Program-made: the position numbers and the translations under genes
NCBI GenBank assembly: GCA_037157565.1
Contig: JAZHRO010000062.1
Coordinates: 8,370,001-8,434,000, forward strand
Origin: Thalassia testudinum
Taxonomy: Eukaryota > Streptophyta > Magnoliopsida > Alismatales > Hydrocharitaceae
Direction: 5' to 3'
DNA length: 64,000 bases
Notes under the pieces: model-generated
Database searches by the model: none
What the model was told of the DNA's origin: nothing
What the model saw: only the letters and a program-made list of their open reading frames with translations
Shown here: positions 55,971 to 64,000 of the stretch, one piece after another
Numbering within the stretch: position 1 is the stretch's first letter
How the letters are laid out: the number at the start of each line of letters is the position of its first letter

Positions 55971-58266
55971 TTTTTTGAGAGGAAAAAGAGTGGTAATCCT
56001 TTATATAACACCCAAAAATGTATTAATTAACCACAAAAGAGTACAATGCTCACATCATACGCAAGAGCTCCACCTCGAAATAAAAGACACCGCAGACCCA
56101 ACAAAATTTTCAACATATAGACGCTACCCCCTAAACACAACAGCATTTCTACCTAGCCAAATAGCCCAAAAACCACCAGCGGTCGAGCTCATTTTCTCTT
56201 CGATCAAAACACGTTGCGCCCAACATGGCAACATCAACCCCTCCACATCTAAAAGACCACCAAAAGCTGGTAAAGGAGTCATGGACACACCATCGATCCC
56301 TCATCCGCTCCTAAACTCGCGTCACCACCAAACACACAAAGAACAAATGATCGATATCTTCTTTCACCTAACCACACAACGAGCAAGACCTCTCCACATT
56401 CGGAACCCATCGTGCCCTCCACTTCCTGGTCATCAGTCTCCCTCTCCTAAGGAGCCAAACGAACACTTTCACCTTCAACGGGTAAGAAGCTTCCCAGAGC
56501 TACCTACAATCTCTAGCCAAATCAATATCCCCCAGCATGCCCAAACCATCAAGCCTTCTACAAGCATCCTACATGGAGAAATCACCTCCCTCCCACCCAA
56601 AATAATCCACACCATCCTCTGGCTGAAACCCTTGTACCTCCTACAGCAATACCTGTATCTCCCTAAGCCTCCGGTCTGACAGACTACCCAAGAAAGTGAG
56701 ACACCACATGCCATCCCAGACCTCCGCCACCGGGGCTCTCCTGTCAAATGCCAATGCCAATAGTCTGGGGAAGCACTCTACCAAAACTCCAAGCCCCGTC
56801 CAGTCATCTGTCCAGAACTCGAAAGCCTCGCCCAACCCCAGCACTAGGGTAAAAAAGGTTGAACCTTCGACGCCACCAAAGACAGACCTCTAAGGAAGTG
56901 GGAAGCTCCTCGAGGAGGTGACGTGAGATCCCAATCCGACGATCCTCCATAGCAAGAGCATAAGACCCTCCCCACTAGACAAACCTCTCCTACAAGCAGC
57001 CTCGCAATTCACTTCGTCAGGAGGCTATCGTTCATCCTCCCCACCTCCCTGACTCCCAATCCCCTTAACAAGCTTGCACACCTCACTCTAAGTCATCAAC
57101 TTCGCATCCTTCCCTCTCACTCCATAATTGGTCCAGAAGAAGCTTCTCATCAAACTCACAATTGTCTTCAATTCTTCGCGGAATCTACACAACCTAAGTA
57201 CGATGGCATCGATGACAGAACTACCTTAAAAAGGACCAACCGCCCTCCTCTCGATAGCAACCTGGACGCCTACCTTGCCCACCGATCTTTGATCCTCTCA
57301 AGTAATGGAGACCAATCATGTACTGAGACCCTCTTGTCCGTCAGGGGCAAGCCCAGATACCGAAGGGGTAGAGCCCCAACCTCCGTATCCAAGGCCTCCG
57401 AACATGCCCCAACCTCACCATCAACCATACCAAACTGGACAAAAGAAAATTTAGAGTAATTAATCTGCATACCCAACGCTTGACAAAATAGCTCTAGGAG
57501 GATACGGTATCGCCTCGCCTCTACCACTACCCCTTCCACAAAGAAGAGAGTATCATTCGTGTACTGTAGCACCAATATACCCTCTCCTCCCTCCAGAGGG
57601 AAGCCCTGCATCAGACCTGCCACACACGCCTTGTCTGATGCCCTTGTTAAAGCATCCGCCATCAACACAAACAATATAGGTGCCAAGGGGGACCCCTGCT
57701 GTACGCCCCTCGGCTAAATCCAACCCCCTGCCGAGTTCCTGCTGTTATAGTGACACTGTTTCATCCATCTAATCCAGACCGACGGGAAACCCCTCTTGGC
57801 CATAGCTGCCCACAAGGACCACTGTAATGAGTTGTAAGCCTTCTTGAAATCAACCTTCCACAGAAAAGCCTTCCTTTTCTCCCTCCTCCAATGTGCAAGG
57901 ATCTCTGTCGCCGCAACATACCCGTTTAAAATGCATCTCCCTGGCACAAACGATGTCTGCACCTCCGACACAACTCCATCAATCACCCTCCTAAGCCTAT
58001 TCACCAATATCTTCGCCACGATCAAATATGCTACATTCGAGAGAGCAATTGATCTGTAGTCATCAATCGCCTCTGCCCCCTCTTTCTTAAGCAGCAGAAA
58101 CATGTAGAACTTGTTCAATATGTTAAATCTCATGTTTCCCTTCCTGAACTCTACCAGGACTTGCAAGATCTCAACCTTCTGCAATGGCCAAAACTCCTTT
58201 GAAAAGAGGATCGGGAATCCATCTAGACTCGGACACCCTTTTGCATTCAGACCCCAGACCACCCTA
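55971..58266 (-). mobile_element. 5'-truncated minus-strand LINE (2.3 kb), target duplication CTAAGAATAT
   Basis: CTAAGAATAT occurs at 55961-55970 and 58267-58276. The A-tail lies at the left end. The RT frame (58262 down to about 57270) has one stop at 57714-57716. It includes GFPILFSKEFWPLQK, YRSIALSNVAYLIVAKILVN, QTSFVPGRCILNGYV, FLWKVDFKKAYNSLQW, GVQQGSPLAPILFVLMADAL and LQYTNDTLFFVEG. The catalytic YADD motif is YTND, with Asn in place of the first Asp. Downstream are the YLGLPLTDKRVSVHDW block and zf-RVT remnants (FEFWTDDWTGLG). It is the best preserved LINE here but dead. It sits inside the plus-strand LINE. Confidence 0.9.
57270..58262 (-). pseudogene. LINE reverse transcriptase reading frame, one stop, YTND active site
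   Basis: Two collinear frames in the same phase (58262-57714 and 57686-57270) make up RT blocks 0-7 of an L1-type ORF2. Only a TAG near 57715 and the Asp-to-Asn change in the YxDD motif break it; the frame ends by stop after LLERIKDRWAR. The endonuclease domain is absent because the copy is 5'-truncated. Reverse transcriptases of this class copy their own RNA at a nicked target. Confidence 0.85.
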
Positions 58267-59879
58267 CTAAGAATATTGCAGCAGTACTTTCACTTTTTTG
58301 TAAAGCTTCAAGCTTATCAATATATCTTCTAAACTCCTCCCAAGTTAATTTTGGAATGGATGTTGAAGAAGCCATGGGCATATGTGCCTTGCTTTCCACA
58401 CCCCATGTCTCTCTGCCTATGTCACATCTTCGACTACCATTGACTCAAAGCTTGCCTCGAATCAGGGATTTTAGTGTTTTATCGGAGAAAATTAAGAAGA
58501 GGTTGACCTCATGGCATGCTTATCAGCTTCATAAGTGAGGCCACCTGGTTCTTTTAAAGTCTATCCTTTTGGCTATTCCAATCTTCTAGTTGTTCATTTT
58601 CAGGCTCCCTGCAAAGGTTATTAACCGGATTGAGCAAGTATGCTAGGGGACTTTTTATGGAAAGGCAACACTTCATAAAATAGCCATGGGTGCTTAACGG
58701 ATGCTTGGGAAGATATTTGCCAACCATTTTCTAAGGGTAACTTCGCTATCCATAGCTTGTGCACCATAAATGATGCCTTGTTATCTAAATGGTGCTCGTG
58801 TGATGGATGAGGATGATCACTTGTGCACAAGGTTCCATGTGGCATTTGTATGGCCAGATTCTTGAATGGGATTGTCAAGAGTTGATATCAAGATGGATTC
58901 ATGTTTTGGAAAAGATTGGCAAGCTTACTCTCATGGTTGAAGGAGATTGGGAATGACACTAGTTGGATCCTTTGCATCGTCTCGGCACACTTTCAAAGGA
59001 GTTCCCCTCGGGTTATGGATTGGCATGTGCAGTGAGAGCATCATTGGCTGACTGCTGGTCTAGACCATTGGAACATGATTCTAGAGGTACCTAGACCCCA
59101 AATTTTTTGGGTGGGTGGTCGCCTGTCGGAAGCAGATAAACATGATTTCTTTCAGCTTTTGGATGGTATTTGTCATTGCTACTTGAATCCAGATGTCCAT
59201 GATGGCTGGGAATGGGACGATGGCCTTTTTTCTATGAAGAAGGCATACAATGCTTTGCACTCTCATCTACTGGATCGTTATGAAGACTTTCATCATCATT
59301 GTGGGCTTTTGTGGACAGCAAAAGGACCTCTGAAGGTTCTTTTCTTGCACGGAGTTGCACAGGAGGAGGCTTCCAATGAAGGCAAGATGGCAAACTTGTT
59401 CCAAGTATGGCAGTCAATTGTTCTGTCTTGATAGGATTGAGGGCATAGAACATCTTGTCTTCTCATGCCCTTTCTCTCAAAATGTTTGGGAGAATTTCCA
59501 TTTCGAGTGGGTCTGTAGTACTTCCTTTCAAGAGCTCTGGACCTCTTCCTTTCAAACGAAAAAGAGCTCTGGACCTTCCTTTAGACCAGGAAGACATTCT
59601 GAAGGGTAGGGGTGCAGTTTCAGTCCAAGATAGATTGGGTTGGCCCATTAGCTGTTCTTTGGACTTTATAGTGGGAACGAAATGGGTCTGCCTTTGAAAG
59701 AAGTATTTCTCATTGTGAAAATGTTACATTTTGGGCACGTTCTTTGTTGGTTGATTGGGGAAATATAAAACTTGATTGGAGCCACGTACAAAACATATAC
59801 TTACTGCTTTTAATGAATGTGGGGAGTTATTGACCCCAAGTAACTCTCCTTTTAACATTCAAAAATGGTCACATGAATG

Positions 59880-59958
59880 TTCATTTAGGGACTCCAGGCA
59901 GTTATCAACCGAATAACCACCCTTCCTCTTCTCAAAAAAAAATATTCATTTAGGGACT
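59880..59958 (+). mobile_element. 51-bp hairpin-plus-A-tail insertion, perfect 14-bp target duplication
   Basis: TTCATTTAGGGACT at 59880-59893 and 59945-59958 flanks 51 bp with a short stem (GTTAT 59901-59905, ATAAC 59913-59917), then CACCCTTCCTCTTCTC and nine A. It has the same layout as 42233-42283. Confidence 0.7.
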
Positions 59959-59959
59959 T

Positions 59960-62681
59960 GTTCAACCACACACTAGTCCCCATAATAAGTGTAACCAACT
60001 TGTGTTTGCACTCCAATCTTGTAATGACCCCCACATAATGCATCTAGAGGGAGCAAAACCACTCCTTAGGGATCAACCTAGGTAAATTTCACTGTTTAGT
60101 GCATGATTGCCCTTCCTCTCTTCCTTGGTGGAGGACCGCAGGATCCAAATAATGAAATCCAAAACCAACAGAGACAACCTTTAGCTTCAATCTGATAAAG
60201 ATAGGTAGTTCATATGAAAAGGAAAAGAAAAAATAGTAATTATTATGAGGACCCTTTCTGGCTAAGCTACATGAATGAGAACAGAAATGCAATAGTCATC
60301 TCCCTTTCATACTTGACAGGGAAAAGGCATATGATATGGCTCTTTTGGCTATTTGGATTGAAAGAAATGTTGCCAGTTCGTGGCAATAAATGATGAGAAA
60401 CCTTATGTTCAAAACATATTGGACTATACTAGAGATCCCAAAAGCATGACGGTTCTAAGCCTTATATATGATTTTCAAATTTTAAAAATTTGCACGAATG
60501 ACCATCACTATCAATTAGTCATCTTTTAGCTTTTCCAAAAAGAGATGAGAATCACATTGAGTGGACAAACTCCCAAGAGAAGCGATGCAAAAAGATTATA
60601 TATGGATCAGATAAAAGAGAAACAAAATATCTATCCATTTTTTTTGAAAAGACAATCTCTATCCATTTTTACTGCAGAATTGTAGGTGTGGAATACGTAC
60701 ATATATGAGAAGTACATCATCAATCCTATCAATTGGACGGAAGAGATGACAGCATGTGTAGCATGTAGATAAGAAGGTTGCAGAAATCAGTAGTAAGTAT
60801 GCAGTCCAAGAGATCACTGACTAACGAGCATATGCTATGCAAGGGTTTAGTCAAGGATCACTCAATTTAAGTTCTTTTTAATACTTAAAAATAAAAAAAA
60901 ATATTTATATACATAGTATTATGGATATATGTATTTTTTATGGAGATTATGTGTCTTTATACTAATAATACCCATGACCTGCACAATTTCCTAAGAAGCT
61001 ATAAAGTAAAGATCTAGGTTATGGTGCATAGATATTGCATTCCATAAAATAAGCATATAAGCTAAAATTGATAAATCTAAAGGAGATAAGAAAATCAAAA
61101 TCAAATGCTACATAATATTCCTTTCACATGTGAAATAAACCAGCACACATCATAATCCATATGTTGAACCAACTTGGCAATCACCAAATGGAAGATTATC
61201 AATAAATGGTACACACCATCATCATCAAAAAAGTTTCTAAAAATAATTATCAACAAAAAGCAAAAGCATGTTCAAAGTATTAATTTACCAAGAATTAAAG
61301 CATCATATATGAATGGAACATAAGTTACTAAAAGAAGTTCCCAACTTAGGACGGAGGGTATTGATTTTGCTAACCTAAAGAAGCCAATTTCCTACTCTTA
61401 ACTCGAGTGCCTAATCTGCTGATTAATCAGTCTTATTGATCAAAGGATCGAATATTGATACTCGATTCATTCAACAACATAATAGGATTAATCACCCAAT
61501 TAGATTGATTTTTACATCCTTGGTGTATAATATTAAATGTGTAAGCATAAGTGTTACTTAGAAGAATCTAATCAATGAGAAGTGAGGGCATGGACACTTG
61601 GGATGGAAATGTTGCTAGAAATATAGGTCATTTGCAATTGAAATGAAAACAACAACCAAGTTTTTCTCCCACGGAAGGTGGGGCCGTCTACATGATTTTT
61701 TTGCCTCCATTCAGATAAAACTCTGTTGATTGAAGTTCATGAAGGTTATTAGTTAGATTACATACGAAATTTCATCAAGAGAAGCAACACTTACAGTGGC
61801 AACCTTAACAGAAAAATTACAAAAAGTCCAAACGGCATTCTGTATTGATGTTTACTTAACAGTTTAATAAAAGCTTGTAAAGCTATTTCATAAGTTTTGC
61901 ATGTACATGCATGCATGCAAATGGCTTACATAGCTAACGTTCCATACAATGCACTAACAGCTGTCCCCTTCGTAAAAATGGTAGGCAATTCGGCCATAGG
62001 GTCCACAGCCTCACCTCCTAAGTTTTTACAAGATTCGGAGTCAACTGTAGGAAATGTCATCATAAATGATGAATGAACTAATCCACACATCATGTGCCAA
62101 TTGCCCACTTGAAGCAAGTTTTATGGGATTTGTTGACTCCTATAACAAACCTTCTTATTTCTTTAATTGGTTGACCAATGCACCAAAATGGATTGTGGTT
62201 CAAAGTTGAAAATGCCATTGGCATTGTTACAAATCATGCTTCACATGAGATTTGAACAAAAGTGAAGAATCGAAGGCTTCTTTTTGGACTCTATGGGAAA
62301 CGCACACCATTGTTACTAATAGCGCTTCATGCAACACTTCAATGAAGGTGAGTTCTCCACTTTTTTTTTTAAACCTTGTGTGAAACACATACCACTAGCA
62401 TGGTGCTATAGGAGAGAGGCAAGTCCAAGACAGTGTAATCACAAAAGTCAAGGACCCTCATAACATACATTTACAATCATGCTACAACTATAAACATCAT
62501 GGGACATTTCACACGATACAGGGATATTTTGAGAACTGAACTAAACATATTTGCAATGATTTCTCGTACCTTGCAATGCATGCTGGAAAATAAAGAAAAA
62601 ACAACATTCAGGTTCCACTATGATGAATAACAAGATTGCATATCATCCAAAAAGCAAAAGGAAGATACTTCTGGAACCAAG
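59960..62681. other. No recognisable gene
   Basis: AT-rich sequence with no coding frame or element that I can support, apart from one micro-insertion at 60639-60657. The short minus-strand frame 61926-62117 has no family resemblance. Confidence 0.45.
60630..60670 (-). mobile_element. About 19-bp A-tailed micro-insertion
   Basis: TCTATCCAT at 60630-60638 recurs at 60658-60666 (up to 13 bp if shared T bases are counted). Between them the minus strand reads GATTGTCTTTTCAAAAAAA. It resembles the 17-bp insert at 20194-20210 (GATT...TTTCAAAAAAA). Confidence 0.5.
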
Positions 62682-62689
62682 CTTTCACC

Positions 62690-63401
62690 TAGGGATACAA
62701 GCTTTGGTAAACCCAACCCAAACCCAACCCAACTCAACCTGAAAAGAATGGGTAAAACCCGACCCGAACTCAATCGGGTTCAGGTATGGGTTTTATCCAA
62801 AAAAATCCGACCAGATTTGGGTATGGGTATTGGTATAAATCTATACCCTATTACCTAACTCAAATGCCCGAATAAAATCCTCATTTACCTGAAATATATA
62901 AGTCCAACCCTAAGTGTCTCATGCCCCCAACCCTAATCTCCTTCACAATTCCCTTCATGATTTTGAAGGTTGAGAATGCTTCTAAAGCTTTCGTTGAACA
63001 TTTATTTTGGGGATGAGGATTTTGTTTGAAAAGTACTTGTATTTGGACTTTCATTGTACTTTTTGTATTTTTATTTTTGATGTATTCCCCTTGAAGGGCT
63101 CTTTTTATATAAAATAATCCGAGCCCTTATGTTTCGAGCTTGTTAAAAATAAATAATTAATTAATTGTGTTATAGATTTCTCTTCTTTTTTTACTTTAAT
63201 TTAGCACGATTTAATAGTAAGATCAATTTATAAATGGGTATCCAATGTAAATGGATACCCAATAGGTAAATGGGTATGGGAATGGATTTGAATTTTTGTA
63301 CTTGATGGGTAAATGGGTAGGGTATGGGTTTGAATTTTGTAAATAGGTATGAGTATGGGTTTCGCCAAACCCAACCCAAACCTGACCCATTTGCATGCCT
63401 A
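62690..63401. mobile_element. hAT-like non-autonomous element with GGGTATGGG motifs (712 bp)
   Basis: Target duplication CTTTCACC/CTTTCACT (62682-62689 and 63402-63409, 7 of 8). The ends are TAGGGATACAAG and, complemented, TAGGCATGCAAATGGG. Both ends carry AACCCAACCCAAACCC runs in inverted orientation, and the inside has GGGTATGGGTTT repeats. This is a common plant non-autonomous hAT architecture. The minus-strand frames at 63191-63429 translate the repeats only. Confidence 0.8.
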
Positions 63402-63409
63402 CTTTCACT

Positions 63410-64000
63410 AGGGTTTCAAACCTATTCATTAGTGGTTGATAGCCGAGGAAGAGGCAAAGGGTAAGATAACCACAGTTTGGTGGTAAGAGTTGTCATACAA
63501 GCCATTAATCGAGTCAACATTAAAGAAAACTAAAAGACAACTAAATACACCATCTAGCAAAATTGTATAATTTCTGAAACTCCATAATCCCTATAAAGAT
63601 CGCACATTGTTTGAAACAAATGTAAAGCGAACAAGCTGATAAGTTGCACCAAGAAAATCTACTTTCAGATAGACATGCAAGGCATCATCACAATGGTGGA
63701 GTTCGTAACCTACAAGCTTGGTCATGGAATATTTGGAAAAATAATAAATTGTAAAGCAAAGATTGAGAGCATTTTGATCCAGATAACTATCAATTTAAAA
63801 TTCGAGGTTTGTCAATGAGATGCATATTGTTTCATTAACAATATACGTAGACCAGATAACATGTAGTCTCTTTATGCAGATGGTACACCCCATTTGTTGG
63901 CAATGGCAACGGAGATCCTTAGTCTAACCTCTTGAGGAACCAGAGAGCATTTTAAAGGTTAAGGAGTCATTAAGTTAAAGATCCACAGGACTTCAGGTTT
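63410..64000. other. No recognisable feature
   Basis: AT-rich sequence up to the window end without coding or repeat signals that I can support. Confidence 0.5.

Larger units (their letters stand above)
52980..59880 (+). mobile_element. Plus-strand LINE with endonuclease, RT and zf-RVT, interrupted twice
   Basis: In order: endonuclease remnants (ERSMMWDEFTQVRSSF, LEFSDFIFYQELAVFP, NCRFTWSSS), the linker (WRQQSCQLWLQEGDANIFQI, 53610-54041), and RT blocks (DDLRPIALSNVTYFIVAKVL, about 54135-54200). A hAT-like element lies at 54450-55706, after which RT resumes (SVLLNGNLEGAWFQLSRRVQ and GCALAPLL, about 55719-55800). A minus-strand LINE follows at 55971-58266, and then palm residues (AAVLSLFCKASSLSIS) continue. 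The zf-RVT region is at 59070-59560 (WEWDDGLFSMKKAYNALHS, HLVFSCPFSQNVWENF). Many stops and frameshifts. The 3' end is uncertain, about 59830-59880. Confidence 0.85.

Noticed and set aside
59939..59944. The A-run here as the 3' end of the large plus-strand LINE
   Set aside because: A perfect 14-bp direct repeat brackets only the 51 bp ending in this A-run, so it is better explained as a separate small insertion.
1..64000. CRISPR arrays, bacterial operons, riboswitches, rRNA genes
   Set aside because: Nothing of the kind is seen. The sequence is plant nuclear DNA, and its repeats are transposons, minisatellites and a degenerate tandem array.

Overview
This is plant nuclear DNA, almost certainly from a flowering plant with a large, repeat-rich genome. 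The evidence is plant-type LTR retrotransposons primed by tRNA-Asp and tRNA-Met, plant L1-like LINEs, hAT- and CACTA-type DNA transposons, and decayed exons of plant families (Whirly, PPR, NOI/RIN4-like, serine carboxypeptidase-like). I cannot name the species. I find no intact host gene. Long reading frames are either transposon-derived or chance frames in GC-rich LTRs. All family names come from sequence I read directly, with no database search.

Layout. 1-4 kb: internal end and long LTR of a non-autonomous LTR element on the minus strand, cut by the window edge. 4.2-4.7 kb: a CACTA-like subterminal repeat array. 5.65-12.54 kb: a complete non-autonomous LTR element on the minus strand (LTRs of about 1.36 kb, TAAAC target duplication, tRNA-Asp primer site, degenerate gag-like frames, no reverse transcriptase or integrase seen). 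13.67-32.3 kb: a degenerate tandem array of about 530-bp units, split by two insertions. One is a 13.3-kb CACTA-like element (15296-28603, TCA target duplication) packed with single exons from unrelated genes. The other is a 2.65-kb solo LTR (28744-31391). 32.3-38.2 kb: nothing recognisable.

38.2-64 kb is a transposon graveyard. It holds hAT-like non-autonomous elements (38181, 43554, 54450, 62690), a copia element reduced to LTRs and gag (39493-41662), a second short LTR element (44326-46654), copia pol remnants on the minus strand, and several nested LINEs. The clearest nest is a plus-strand LINE (about 52980-59880) broken by a 1.26-kb hAT-like element and by a 2.3-kb minus-strand LINE, both with target duplications.

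Most worth following up: (a) the 13.3-kb composite element that carries exons of Whirly, copper chaperone, PPR, NOI, carboxypeptidase and several unidentified genes, with a paralogous empty site that fixes its borders; (b) a set of very short A-tailed insertions (17-51 bp) with their own target-site duplications, which look like LINE 3' tails copied with almost no body; (c) a tRNA-Gly-derived pseudogene whose anticodon now reads TTC; and (d) a hairpin in the LTRs of the 5.65-12.54 kb element that keeps its pairing through a two-sided change.
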